Shown piece after piece: positions 28,039-37,604 of a stretch of 64,000 nucleotides of DNA. The position numbers and the translations under genes were made by a program. Below the pieces are notes generated by a model. That model made no database searches and was not told where the DNA came from. It was given only the letters and a program-made list of their open reading frames with translations. Origin of the DNA: Erwinia sp. 198 (GTDB lineage Bacteria; Pseudomonadota; Gammaproteobacteria; Enterobacterales; Enterobacteriaceae); contig NZ_RHUM01000005.1 of the NCBI RefSeq assembly GCF_003937915.1, positions 166,014-230,013 of the forward strand. The letters are read 5' to 3'. Each line of letters starts with the position of its first letter. The first letter of the stretch is position 1.

Positions 28039-28852
28039 TTACCACTTTCCTCTCTGGCTGTTATCGGTATTCCCCAAACGACGTATATCTGATTCAAATA
28101 TCCGATCTGGCGTATTGGTTCTGTTAAATACACAAAGCAAGTTTCCATTTCCTGTTAAGGAACGCGTTACGTCTGAAAATATTAAGGCGCTATTCGCGTC
28201 CCGGACCAGGTTAGCAAAAATATAGCCTCCATTATCCTGCGGTAAAAGACGTCAATAATATTCATCCTTATCTTCGTTACTGTGCATAAAAATGCAGTTA
28301 CCGGCTGCTCTGTTCCAGGCAATTACAAATTTACGGGACAGAATAGGCGTATCCCGTCATTCCTGGAAATTTATTCAGCTGAATAACAGGCAGATTTGGG
28401 CCTTAATCGCATGAGTAATTAAAACTTACTGTATAGCGATGGCGATCCTGCGCAACGCCCCACGTTTTTCTGGTAAATTAAGACTTCAGCAATGATTAGC
28501 ATAATCGTTCATAGTGCCGAAACCCGCTGTATTAGCTAATAAATCTCAACAATTATTTTCTATATCATGATTGCCTGAATCATAACGAAGGGGATAGTCG
28601 AGCAGTCTCATTAAAGAATTTATGACTCTCCTTTTTTCATTCGTGACCGAAGAACGTACTATCTCCATTAATTATTATCCGAGTAAAAACTCTTTGTTGG
28701 TTATTATACTCATTAATGCTGTTATATTGAGATGCAATCAAATTTTGAGATTGTCCTTTTCTTTCAGCGTCACTTTCATACCCTCCATCATCCGTCAAGT
28801 TTGTCCATGGATACCGTGGATCCGATATGAAAATCAAGCTTTTCTCGTTCAT
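28039..28852 (-). pseudogene. Decayed, inverted copy of the calcineurin-type phosphoesterase gene
   Basis: Read leftwards from an ATG at 28852, the first 71 codons parallel the intact gene at 29923: SDPRYPWTNLTDDGGYES versus SDPQYPWTDVTDDGGYED, then QYNSINEY and TRIIINGD. The frame then meets a stop and several frameshifts. DNA identity persists: 28551-28572 is the exact complement of 30202-30223 (GNHD region), and 28356-28386 matches 30395-30425 with one mismatch. Further left come a NIFINVH-like stretch, an internal TGA at about 28249, a large deletion, and an open lectin-like tail (DNGGYIFANLVRDAN ... LTGNGN) to a double stop at 28039. Clearly non-functional as a whole. Confidence 0.88.
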
Positions 28853-29152
28853 TAAAAACCCACGTCATTATAAATATGACCGATCGAAAGTTCACACTGA
28901 TTCGAATTAATACCATAATCAATGTCAATAATTGAGTGATTGCTCGTAATTTTTAGTAAAAATAATTCTCATGCAAATAGGAAACAGACCAGTAGCTATT
29001 TTAGCCGTGCGGCCACGCTTACTTCATTATTCATTATTACCCGGTTAATTATATTTTTTTCTGTGCTTTCTGACTGGCTATATTTATTGGCTGTTGTTCT
29101 TGCGCCGTTAAAGAAGCATATGATGTCGGGAACCCTGCCCTCCTGGCGCTGT
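28853..29152. other. AT-rich spacer between the phosphoesterase pseudogene and the ybiO remnant
   Basis: About 300 bases, strongly AT-rich, with no supported gene. The open frame from 28940 runs into the ybiO remnant but its first 70 codons resemble nothing recognised. Confidence 0.5.
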
Positions 29153-29570
29153 ATGTTCAGATGGCTACCGTTAGTCGCCGCTGTTTTTTTGCTGTCAGGC
29201 TCAGGCCGTCAGCCTGCCTGTCGCCGTCGTTGCGGCTTCCCGGTCGCAACGACGGCGCTTCCGGCGAACCGGTTCCGGAAGAGAAAAAAGCCGCCTGTGC
29301 CGCGCTGGCCAACATTCTACAAAACGATCAATCGCGAGCCGAGCTGATTAACCAGCTGCAGGCGCCTCCGAAAGCATTGCTAAAACAAAAGTTCCCGTGC
29401 TGATGCAGCCGGAAGAAGAGGATAAAACGGCGTTGGAAAGCGTCACCGACGTCAGCAGTCGGTTTAGCAGCGAGATGCTGGGTAAATAGAAAAAACCTAC
29501 CGCAACAGGGTCAACGCTCCTCATAGCACCTTTAACCCGAACGCTTTTTATAACGCGCGGACCATTTAAA
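29153..29570 (+). pseudogene. ybiO: 5' remnant of ybiO (MscS-type channel), frameshifted
   Basis: Pieces in different frames match the N-terminus of E. coli YbiO in order. These are a signal-like FRWLPLVAAVFLL, then QAQAVSLP (E. coli AHAVSIP), then EEKKAACAALANILQNDQS (E. coli EQKKAAYGALADVLDNDTS), then EEEDKTALESVTDVSSRF, and TYRNRVNAPHSTFNPNAFYNA (E. coli LYRNITGSPHKPFNPQTFSNA). At least three frame changes and a stop near 29487 separate them. The location between glnQ and rlmF is the E. coli ybiO position. The 3' part lies at 31816. Confidence 0.88.
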
Positions 29571-29922
29571 ATCAACGTCCGATCAATGTCTTTCGTGCAT
29601 CTGTTGCTTCGGCCAGTCTCATCCGTCACACAGGCTATAGGCATATTTATATTCTAAATGTATCATTATACAATGAATGCAATTTATTTCCCTTTAAAGA
29701 AAGTATTATCTTCCTCGTCAGGTTTTAAGAGAGCATCGGTAATTATTGAAATTGCCGTCGTTTATTTTGGCAATTACAATAACTAATTGAAAATGATGTT
29801 ATGAGCTTTTCATTTACTTAACAGTAATTAACTTGATATACATTTTCAGGTTTTTTATGAATAAGGTTGTTCGTAAATGATAAAAAATTTAACCAGGTAG
29901 TAATTTAATTAATGGAAATGTT
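29571..29922. other. AT-rich leader of the phosphoesterase gene
   Basis: 352 bases with no supported gene, markedly AT-rich. The left 80 bases may still be decayed ybiO. The remainder must carry the promoter of the gene at 29923; no clear -35/-10 pair or operator was picked out. Confidence 0.4.
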
Positions 29923-31734
29923 ATGAATATAAAAAGTATTGTTATCACCTCTGATCCTCAATATCCCTGGACCGATGTTACCGATGACGGGGGGTATGAA
30001 GATAGCTCAACTCAACGACAGCGCTCATATGATCTGATAAGCCGACAATATAACAGTATAAATGAGTATCACCAATATGAGGGGATAGATACCCGGATTA
30101 TTATTAATGGCGATATTACTGCTTATGGTCATAAGTGGCAACGAGACGTAATGAATTTATTAATGGGAACCCTTCAGGCACCTTACTGCTATGGGCTGGG
30201 TAATCATGATATAGAAAATAATTATAATGATACCTGGCAGAATCAGGCAGCGATTGGGGCTATGCATGAATTTTATACGCATTATATGACCAGAAGCTTG
30301 CCTAATAAGAGATGGGATGCAGCAAGACATCTTTTTGAGCAGACCTTTACGGGAAGTTTTAGCTACTCCTGGGATGAAGGCGAGCATTTACACTTTATTC
30401 AGCTGAATAATTTTCCAGGAATGACAAATTATGACTTTCCCAGAGCACCTTCAGAAAGTGGTGTCAATGACTGGATGAAACTGAGTATGTATTTACGGGC
30501 GGACAATCAGATAAATTGGTTGGAAAATGACCTGAGAATGGCGTCCTCCCAGGGACGTAATATTTTTATCAATGTACATAAACCCAATTCCTGGCCAGAT
30601 GCTTTCAAAATACAGATAGAAAGACTGATAAAAGAATATGAGGTTAAGGCTGTTTTTGCGGGCCACTATCATAAAACTCATGGTTTTAACCGGTCTTTTA
30701 CTAACTATCTTGGCGGCGCTGTTCCTGTATTTCTTTCGGGGTCGGCTTCTCAGCAGACCTACCTGATTACCGAATGCTCTGAAAAAGAGATGACTATATT
30801 TCTGGTAAAAGAAAATAACTGGCGAAATAAAGAGAGAATATATACCATCCCATTAAAGGAAAGAAAGGCACCAGCAGACAGATCCACTGTTAACATTCTT
30901 CTTTCCGGTAGTCATGCACAAACCATTGCGCCCAGCGAGTTTAACCCCAGACTTATTGTTAAACCTCTTGACATCCAGGATAATAAGCAGAAATTTACTC
31001 TTCTGAAATCCCCAGAAAAAGGCTTTAATGTTTTTCAAATTAAGGAACTACATAGCAATAATATTATCGCCTGGCATGACAATGGTGGCGGGTATATTAT
31101 CTCTCACCCCAATGAATTTAAGGAAGAGCATTACTGGTGCTTTAATTATCAGCCAGATGGTACTTATGAGATAGCAAACTTTAAAAACAGAAACCTGGTT
31201 ATGCAGGCGACTATCGGCAACGGTAATCTTGGTACTTATATTACGCTTAATGACAGGCATAATACGGCAGGCCAGCGTTTTAATGTAGAGGAAACGGCGA
31301 TCGCTTCGCGGGTAAGGATAGGCGTGGTGGACCGAACCGTTATCCAGGGCATAACCAGAAGAAGCGATGTTGCTTATTTGACCCTGGACTGGTTGAAAAA
31401 CGCTGAAGAAATGATATTTATTGTTCTTCCCGCGCCGCATAAGGGCAATAACGTGGTTCAGCTGCTGGATACCAGTCTGAATATGGCAATGTGCTGCGAG
31501 CATGCTTCTGGTTGGGTCATTATGGAGAAAAATAGCAGGCAGGCAGGCAGCTTTTGGTGCATTGAGGACGATAAATTTGCGTTATTCCCCGGGGAAATGA
31601 AGCTTGTGAGCTATAAATTTCCCGATCTGGTATTGACGGTGTCCGATTCTTTAAACGGAGGTTTTCCAAAATTGAACCTGCAGAGCAGACGAGAGGGACC
31701 TTTCCAGAGTTTTAAATTTTTACCGTCTGCTTAG
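29923..31734 (+). CDS. Calcineurin-type metallophosphoesterase with C-terminal beta-trefoil (lectin-like) region
   Basis: 603 residues, no signal peptide or membrane helix. Residues 1-310 carry phosphoesterase metal motifs: Asp11 (SDPQ in place of the usual DxH), Gly63-Asp64, GNHD at 93-96, His219 in NVH, and GHYH with His248 and His250. From about 320 to the end, short repeats with aromatic ends (YWCF, QRFNV, FWCIED, FQSFKF) suggest two ricin-B/beta-trefoil modules, which could bind sugars. Such a fusion suggests an enzyme aimed at a glycan-bearing target, possibly a host or competitor; this is inference. It is AT-rich, lies inside a broken ybiO and has a decayed inverted copy upstream. The ribosome site is weak (GGAAATGTT-ATG). 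Confidence 0.85.
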   Translation: MNIKSIVITSDPQYPWTDVTDDGGYEDSSTQRQRSYDLISRQYNSINEYHQYEGIDTRIIINGDITAYGHKWQRDVMNLLMGTLQAPYCYGLGNHDIENNYNDTWQNQAAIGAMHEFYTHYMTRSLPNKRWDAARHLFEQTFTGSFSYSWDEGEHLHFIQLNNFPGMTNYDFPRAPSESGVNDWMKLSMYLRADNQINWLENDLRMASSQGRNIFINVHKPNSWPDAFKIQIERLIKEYEVKAVFAGHYHKTHGFNRSFTNYLGGAVPVFLSGSASQQTYLITECSEKEMTIFLVKENNWRNKERIYTIPLKERKAPADRSTVNILLSGSHAQTIAPSEFNPRLIVKPLDIQDNKQKFTLLKSPEKGFNVFQIKELHSNNIIAWHDNGGGYIISHPNEFKEEHYWCFNYQPDGTYEIANFKNRNLVMQATIGNGNLGTYITLNDRHNTAGQRFNVEETAIASRVRIGVVDRTVIQGITRRSDVAYLTLDWLKNAEEMIFIVLPAPHKGNNVVQLLDTSLNMAMCCEHASGWVIMEKNSRQAGSFWCIEDDKFALFPGEMKLVSYKFPDLVLTVSDSLNGGFPKLNLQSRREGPFQSFKFLPSA

Positions 31735-31815
31735 GTGAATACGACGTGGAAATTTTTAATTTAAAACGGTTACGTCGGGAAAGGGACAGCTGATGCAATC
31801 ATTATTTGTTTAACC

Positions 31816-32565
31816 AGCCGCCGTAAAAACAGCGAGCGCACCAGCTGGCTGCTCCTTCCGGCAATCATCCCGGGCACGTTTATCATTGATTTGCTGCTAC
31901 CGGGCGTGGCGCTGTTTGTCGGTCAGATGCTCAGCGAGGCGCTCAATGTCGGTAGCAGCAAGATTGCCCGCCAGCAGGGCCTGGCAGTATCCTTCGGTTC
32001 ACAAACTCTGGTTAAAGATATTATTGGTATTTTTATTCTGTTTGAGAACGGAATGTACACGGGCGATTTGGTCACTATTGGCGCCATTACCGACGCGGTG
32101 GAGTACATGTCAATCCGCTCGGTGGGCCTTCGCCAGCATACCGGCGCTTGCCATATTATCCCCTGGCCTGCGATCGCCTCGTTAGCCAATTTCGTGCGCG
32201 GCATTGGCTCTTTCGTGGCGAATTACGATGTGGATCGCAGTGAGGATAGCGATAAAGTTAATCCCACGCTGCGCGAAGCGGTGGGCGGGCTGGTGCAGGA
32301 CGAAACCATCCGCGGCATGGTGTCATTGGCGAGCCGAATTTCGCCGGGACTGGTCGGGTTGACCAATCAGGCTTTTACCGTGCGCGTCTCCTTTACTACC
32401 CAACCGCTGAAGCAGTGGTCGGGGCGTTTCGCGCTCGACAATATGGTGAAGAAGCATTTTGATGCGGCGGGGATCACAGCGCCGCATCCAACGATGCAGG
32501 TCATGCAAAACGGCAGCGGGCTGGATGCCGCCGCCACTATACCTGCGTTGCCTGCGCCGGAGTAA
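31816..32565 (+). pseudogene. ybiO: 3' remnant of ybiO with internal deletion
   Basis: Homology resumes at SRRKNSERTSWLLLPAIIPG (E. coli RQKNRERSNWLQLPAMIIG) and runs to LNVGSSKIARQQ. It then jumps about 320 codons to GLAVSFGSQTLVKDII of the MscS domain, and continues to the end (FVRGIGSFVANYDVDR, FTVRVSFTTQPLKQWSGRFALDNMVKKHFDAAG). So the middle membrane region is deleted as well as the gene being split. The largest open piece starts at 31891. Convergent with rlmF. Confidence 0.9.
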
Positions 32566-32577
32566 TGACCGTGGATA

Positions 32578-33510
32578 TTAAAGACGGCTCATCTGGCGTT
32601 CGCGAGCCGCCTTTTCCATAAAGGTCCAGGCGATAAAACGGCTCTGCTTCTGACCCTGAGCCATTTCTACGGTGCGTACGGTCACGGCACCGACCTGCTC
32701 CAACGCACGCCACAGCTCGGGCAGGTTTTCGCGGCGCGACACCAGTGAAGTGAACCAGACGCACTGTTTCGCAAAATCCACGCTTTCGTTAATCATGCGG
32801 CTGATAAAGGCTTTTTCGCCGCCTTCACACCACAGCTCCTCCTGCTGGCCGCCAAAGTTTAACGGCGCGTTTTTATCCAGTCCGAGATTACGCACCTTGC
32901 GTTGCGTACCCTGCTGCGCTTCGTTGGCGGATGCGTGAAACGGCGGGTTGCACAACACGGCATGATACTGCTCGTTTTTATGAATAACGCCGTGAAAAAT
33001 TGCCTGCGTATTTTTCTGACGACGCAGGCGAATACCGCGATTCAGGCCCGGGTTGGCGGCGATAATGGCGTTCGCGGCGCGCATCGCCTCTTCGTTGATT
33101 TCGCTGCCGGTAAAGCGCCACTCATATTCCCGATAGCCAATCAGCGGGTAAATGCAGTTGGCGCCGCAGCCGATATCCAGCACGTTAATGTTGCGCGGCG
33201 CGACGGCGCGGTTATCTTCTGCCAGCAGGTCGGCCAGATGATGAACATAGTCAGCGCGGCCCGGCACCGGCGGACAAAGAAAACCCTCGGGGATTGTCCA
33301 CTGCTCCACCTGATAGAAATGCTTCAGCAACGCCTGATTTAACATTTTTACCGCGGCCGGATCGGCGAAATTCACCGATTCATCACCGTACTGATTAACC
33401 GCCACAAACTCCGCCAGCGGCGGATGGCTGGCAATCAGGGCAGGAAAATCATAGCGGCCACGATGGCGGTTACGGGGATGAAGCTGGGTTTTTTCGACAA
33501 TCTTTTTCAT
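32578..33510 (-). CDS. rlmF: 23S rRNA (adenine1618-N6)-methyltransferase RlmF
   Basis: 310 residues. The SAM-binding motif [15 protein letters not shown] (motif I) and the catalytic [11 protein letters not shown] (N6-adenine NPPF motif) are present. The N-terminus [16 protein letters not shown] matches E. coli RlmF. It methylates A1618 of 23S rRNA. The ATG at 33510 was chosen by conservation; 26 more codons are open upstream. It is next to ybiO and glnQ as in E. coli. Confidence 0.94.
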   Translation of the reverse strand: MKKIVEKTQLHPRNRHRGRYDFPALIASHPPLAEFVAVNQYGDESVNFADPAAVKMLNQALLKHFYQVEQWTIPEGFLCPPVPGRADYVHHLADLLAEDNRAVAPRNINVLDIGCGANCIYPLIGYREYEWRFTGSEINEEAMRAANAIIAANPGLNRGIRLRRQKNTQAIFHGVIHKNEQYHAVLCNPPFHASANEAQQGTQRKVRNLGLDKNAPLNFGGQQEELWCEGGEKAFISRMINESVDFAKQCVWFTSLVSRRENLPELWRALEQVGAVTVRTVEMAQGQKQSRFIAWTFMEKAARERQMSRL

Positions 33511-33635
33511 GAACGGCTCTCTTATCTGCAGGCGCGTAAGATACCTGCTGCGGTAAAAATCGTAAACAATTCCCGCCTTTTTTCCCACGACGAAGCGGCT
33601 ACTATGTAATAACTATCCCTTTGTCAGGAGTTCAG

Positions 33636-34268
33636 ATGTCCTCTTCCCGCCATACTTATCAGCCGCGTCTTGGCCACGGTCTGCCCCATGATCCTTTGAA
33701 CGCTATTATCGGCCCGCGTCCCATCGGCTGGATCAGTTCACAAAGCGCCAGTGGCGAGCGCAATCTGGCACCCTACAGCTTTTTTAACTGCTTTAACTAT
33801 AAGCCGCCTGTTATTGGTTTCTCCAGCCAGGGCTGGAAAGACAGCGTGGCGAACATCGTGGAAACCGGCGAGTTTGTCTGGAACCTGGCTACCCGCGAGC
33901 TGGCCGTGGCGATGAATGAAAGTTCGGCTTCGCTGCCGCGCGGCGAGGATGAATTCGCTTTTTCCGGCGTTACGCCCATGCCCGGCACGCAGGTAGCGGT
34001 CAGCATGGTAGCCGAAAGCCCGGTAAATTTTGAATGCAAGCTGACGCAGGTTATCCAGCTGCAAGACGCCGACGGCGGCAAGCTGGAGCAGTGGCTGGTG
34101 CTGGGCGAGGCGGTGGCGATCCATATCGATCACAAGCTGCTGGAAAACGGCATCTATCAGACGGCTAAAGCCAATCCTATATTGCGTGCGGGCGGCCCCA
34201 GCGCCTATTACGCCATTAGCGACGATTTACGTTTTGATTTAGTGCGGCCGGACGCACGCCAGTCCTGA
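33636..34268 (+). CDS. Flavin-reductase-like FMN-binding split-barrel protein
   Basis: 210 residues of the Flavin_Reduct family: NAIIGPRPIGWISSQS, APYSFFNCFNYKPPVIGFSSQG and DSVANIVETGEFVWNLAT are its phosphate- and isoalloxazine-binding segments. It probably binds FMN and acts as an NAD(P)H:flavin reductase or related oxidoreductase; substrate unknown. The ATG follows CAGGAG; an in-frame TTG at 33621 is less likely. Hairpins without T-runs follow (34279-34298 and GCGCCGGG/CCCGGCGC at 34345-34363). Confidence 0.85.
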   Translation: MSSSRHTYQPRLGHGLPHDPLNAIIGPRPIGWISSQSASGERNLAPYSFFNCFNYKPPVIGFSSQGWKDSVANIVETGEFVWNLATRELAVAMNESSASLPRGEDEFAFSGVTPMPGTQVAVSMVAESPVNFECKLTQVIQLQDADGGKLEQWLVLGEAVAIHIDHKLLENGIYQTAKANPILRAGGPSAYYAISDDLRFDLVRPDARQS

Positions 34269-34538
34269 GCCATTTTGCGCCGCCTTGTTCAGGGCGGCTT
34301 AGATCGCTTTCTTTTAGCTTATACACCATTGCTATCAGGCAAGAGCGCCGGGCAACCCGGCGCCGACATGCCGATGGCCGCGCCGTAAACGGCCGCAGCG
34401 AAGAAAAGCCGGAGCGGACGACAATGCCCCGCGCTGTTTCAGACGCGCAGCTCTGCTTTTCAACGCGAACGGCAACCCCTGCTGCATCCCTTTTTTTGGT
34501 ATGATGTTACGCATCCCGAAAGCCATCATGGAGTGATA

Positions 34539-35063
34539 ATGAAGAGAATTGCTATTGATATGGATGAGGTCATTGCTGATTTCCATCCTAAAATGGTTGC
34601 CACGTTTAACCGCCATTTCTCTCTGGAACTGGCGCACAGCGAACTCAATCTGTTCAGCCTGGCAGAGGAAAAGCCCGAGATGCTGCAGGAGATCTTTAGC
34701 CGGGTCAGCGAAGACGCGGAATTTTTTGGCGATCTGGACGTAATTGCCGACAGCCAGCGCGTGATTGAGGCGCTAAGCCATCGTTACGAGATCTTTATCA
34801 CCACGGCCGCCATGCAGATGCCCTCTTCGTTTAATGCGAAATTCCGCTGGTTAAATGCCCATTTTCCGGCCATCCAACCCAGTAATATTGTGTTCTGCGG
34901 CAACAAAAGCATCATCAATGCGGATTATATGATTGATGATAACGCCCATAATTTCGCAGGGTTTTGCGGAGAAGGCATCCTTTATAGCGCCCCGCACAAC
35001 TTGCAGGTAACCGGCTACAGGCGGGTGAAAAACTGGCAGGAAATAGAGAACCTGTTGCTCTGA
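34539..35063 (+). CDS. 5'(3')-deoxyribonucleotidase-like HAD phosphatase
   Basis: 174 residues of the NT5C (PF06941) family. HAD motif I is IDMDEVIADF with the nucleophile and acid/base Asp pair, motif II ITTAA, and motif IV DYMIDDNAHNF. It probably dephosphorylates (deoxy)nucleoside monophosphates. The ATG follows GGAG at five bases. Single gene before the M20 hydrolase. Confidence 0.88.
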   Translation: MKRIAIDMDEVIADFHPKMVATFNRHFSLELAHSELNLFSLAEEKPEMLQEIFSRVSEDAEFFGDLDVIADSQRVIEALSHRYEIFITTAAMQMPSSFNAKFRWLNAHFPAIQPSNIVFCGNKSIINADYMIDDNAHNFAGFCGEGILYSAPHNLQVTGYRRVKNWQEIENLLL

Positions 35064-35143
35064 GCTCCCTCGCTGTTGAAAAATAATTGTCAGGCAGCAG
35101 TGCCGCGCTCGCCTTCCGGCTTATCGTCCGCAAAGGAGAAGAT

Positions 35144-36298
35144 ATGATCCCCGTTTCGCTGATTCAGGAAGCCATTGAATGGCGCAGACAGTTTCACTCA
35201 AGGCCGGAGCTGGGCTATCACGAAGATGAAACTTCACAGCGCGTAGCGGTGCTGCTGCGCGAGTTTGGTTTACAAGTGCACACGGGCCTTGCAGGTACCG
35301 GCGTGGTAGGCACGCTGGAAAACGGCCCCGGCCCCACTATCGGTTTTCGCGCGGATATGGACGCCCTGCCCATCACCGAGCTGGGCGATGCGCCGTGGCG
35401 CTCTGCACGGCCGGGCGTCATGCACGCCTGCGGACATGATGGCCACACGGCCATGCTGCTGGCTGCGGCAAAACATCTCAGCGTCACGCGGCGTTTCAGC
35501 GGCACGCTGCATTTTGTTTTTCAGCCTGCGGAAGAAAACCTGGGCGGTGCCAGAAAAATGGTTGCCGACGGCCTGTTTACGCTGTTTCCCATGGACGCTA
35601 TCTACGGCCTGCACAACTGGCCAGGCCTGCCGGTCGGCCATGTGGCGGTAAACAGCGGCCCCATGATGGCCTCGCTGGACGCTTTTGAAATTACGCTGCG
35701 TGGGAAAAGCTGCCACGCGGCGATGCCGGAAAACGGTGCCGATCCGATCGTAGCCGCCGCGCAGCTCATTCTCGCGCTGCAAACTATCCCGGCCCGACGC
35801 CTGTCGCCGCTCTCCTCTGCGGTAGTCAGCATCACGCAAATTAATGGTGGCGAAGCCATTAACGTTATCCCGGAAAGCGTGGTGCTTCGCGGCACGCTAA
35901 GATGCCTGCAGGCCGATGTGCGCAGCCGGGTGCGCGGCATGATTGACGACTTTGTTACCACCTTTACCGCGCCGCTGGGCATTGACGGCAGCATTGACTA
36001 TCTGACCGATTATCCGGTGACCTGCAATCACGCCGCCGCCGCACAGCAGGTTCGCGACTGCGCGCTGGCATTACTGCCGACAGAACAGGTTCACTGGGAA
36101 ACCAGTCCATCAATGGCGTCGGAAGATTTCGCCTGCATGCTGGAAGCCTGCCCCGGCGCCTATTTCTGGATGGGGGCGGACGGCGAGGTGCCCTCTGCTC
36201 CGCTGCATAACGCCCGCTACGATTTTAACGATGATGTTATCCCGGAAGGCGTTACCTTCTGGACAGCGCTGGCGGAAAAGCTTCTGCCGCTCGGATAA
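35144..36298 (+). CDS. M20-family amidohydrolase (hippurate/N-acyl-amino-acid hydrolase type)
   Basis: 384 residues. Metal-binding motifs: RADMDALPI, HACGHDGHTAMLL, and QPAEENLGGA with the catalytic Glu pair, then the lid domain (GKSCHAAMPENGADPIVAAAQ) and C-terminal SEDFACMLEACPGAYFWMG. It is likely a cytosolic metallo-amidohydrolase that deacylates an N-acyl amino acid; the exact substrate is not visible. The start follows AAAGGAGAA. A hairpin TGGCC-AAAA-GGCCA with a nearby T5 (36319-36343) may end it. Confidence 0.9.
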   Translation: MIPVSLIQEAIEWRRQFHSRPELGYHEDETSQRVAVLLREFGLQVHTGLAGTGVVGTLENGPGPTIGFRADMDALPITELGDAPWRSARPGVMHACGHDGHTAMLLAAAKHLSVTRRFSGTLHFVFQPAEENLGGARKMVADGLFTLFPMDAIYGLHNWPGLPVGHVAVNSGPMMASLDAFEITLRGKSCHAAMPENGADPIVAAAQLILALQTIPARRLSPLSSAVVSITQINGGEAINVIPESVVLRGTLRCLQADVRSRVRGMIDDFVTTFTAPLGIDGSIDYLTDYPVTCNHAAAAQQVRDCALALLPTEQVHWETSPSMASEDFACMLEACPGAYFWMGADGEVPSAPLHNARYDFNDDVIPEGVTFWTALAEKLLPLG

Positions 36299-36612
36299 GC
36301 GCCATGCGCTTTCCGGCCTGGCCAAAAGGCCACCCCGCTTTTTAGATCCACTTTAAAAAAAATGCAGGAAGCTGGCAGGCGCGTAAAAACTTTGCGCGCC
36401 CTGTTCCGCTTCATGGAAACGTCGCTGGCTTCACTACCAAACCGCTTTATCCTGACGGCAGATTTTTCAGGGAAGACGGTATTTATGCACAGAACGCCTT
36501 ACCGGTTTAATGCTTTGCCGCTCAGCACGGCAAACGTTCATGTTCAGTCCGGCGGAACCGTTCAGCGGGTAAAACAGCTTATCGCCGCCCTGGCTAAAAC
36601 ACCCGGCCAGCC

Positions 36613-37584
36613 TCAGTATCCGGCCTTCGCTATTTGCTCCAGGGCGCTGTCCACGTCCATCGCTCGGCCCGTGGCGACGTAACAGCAGGCGATCTGCTGA
36701 CGCAGCGACTGCGGCACCGCTACTTCGCGGTTGAGGCAACGCCTGATCCACTCAGCCGTTGTTTCAGCCTCTTTACCTGCAGGCAGCGCGTCACGGGCGA
36801 TATGGCTTTCCGGCTGCCTTGGTAACAGCACCTCCGGCTCCTCGCCGGCAATCAGATTCAGCGCCGGGCAGCGCTGCGGATTGGCATATACCTCGCCTTC
36901 CGTACCGTTAAGCAGCAGCGCGCGGCCGCCGATGGCCTGGAAGAATTTACCCACGCGCGGGATATATTCCGGGTGCGATACGCTGGAAAGCCGCAGCGCC
37001 GCATCTTCGCCAAACGGCGTCAGCAGCTTCGCCAGCGTATGCGCGCTGTTGCGTACGCCCAGCTGCCAGCGCAGCGAGAGCTGTCGCGCCAGCGGCGCGC
37101 AAAGCGTTTCAACCGACACGAAGACCAGTTTGCCCTCTTCCAGCCGCTGCTGCGCTTCCTGCATGTCCGATACCGCCTTAACGCCCAGCGCGGCAAACAC
37201 CGCCTCACTGGTAACGCGAGTCGGGTCATCGCTGACGCCGTGCACCACCACAGGAAAACCGAGCAGGGAGAGCAATAGCGCCAGCAGCGGCGTCAGGTTC
37301 GCCTGTTTACGCGCGCCGTTATAGCTTGGGATCACCATCGGCACAGGCAGGCTGGCAGGCGGTTGTAGTTTCAGCACGCGTGCCTGTACTGCCTGATAAA
37401 AGCCGAGCATCTCCTGCTCGCCCTCGCCTTTGATTCGCAGCGCAATCAGGATCGCGCCCATCTCAAGCGGCGACACCTCATCCGCCAGCATCCGACTGTA
37501 AAGCTCGCTGGCGGTAGCAAAATCGAGGTCGCGGGCATGATTTTTCCCGCGGCCGATTTCTTTAATAATTTTTGTATAGTCCAT
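36613..37584 (-). CDS. ybiB: TrpD2-like nucleic-acid-binding protein YbiB
   Basis: 323 residues with the fold of anthranilate phosphoribosyltransferase (N-terminal helical MDYTKIIKEIGRGKNHARDL, glycosyltransferase-like core). The Trp-synthesis active-site residues are not conserved: the glycine-rich loop reads VVHGVSDDPTR. E. coli YbiB binds DNA/RNA and is co-transcribed with the SOS gene dinG. It follows dinG by 20 bases, consistent with one SOS operon. Confidence 0.9.
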   Translation of the reverse strand: MDYTKIIKEIGRGKNHARDLDFATASELYSRMLADEVSPLEMGAILIALRIKGEGEQEMLGFYQAVQARVLKLQPPASLPVPMVIPSYNGARKQANLTPLLALLLSLLGFPVVVHGVSDDPTRVTSEAVFAALGVKAVSDMQEAQQRLEEGKLVFVSVETLCAPLARQLSLRWQLGVRNSAHTLAKLLTPFGEDAALRLSSVSHPEYIPRVGKFFQAIGGRALLLNGTEGEVYANPQRCPALNLIAGEEPEVLLPRQPESHIARDALPAGKEAETTAEWIRRCLNREVAVPQSLRQQIACCYVATGRAMDVDSALEQIAKAGY

Positions 37585-37604
37585 GCTTCTGCTCTGTTGG
37601 GTTG

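Noticed and set aside
28622-28855. Plus-strand 77-codon frame in the glnQ-ybiO gap as a gene
   Set aside because: It is the antisense of the decayed phosphoesterase copy, which explains the coding-like pattern.
28853-29922. Insertion sequence or transposon ends around the phosphoesterase island
   Set aside because: No transposase fragment, no convincing terminal inverted repeats and no target duplication could be identified by reading; the only inverted homology is the gene copy itself.
34345-34363. GC-rich stem GCGCCGGG/CCCGGCGC as a terminator
   Set aside because: There is no T-run on either strand and it sits about 80 bases past the flavin-reductase gene; it is left as an unexplained hairpin.
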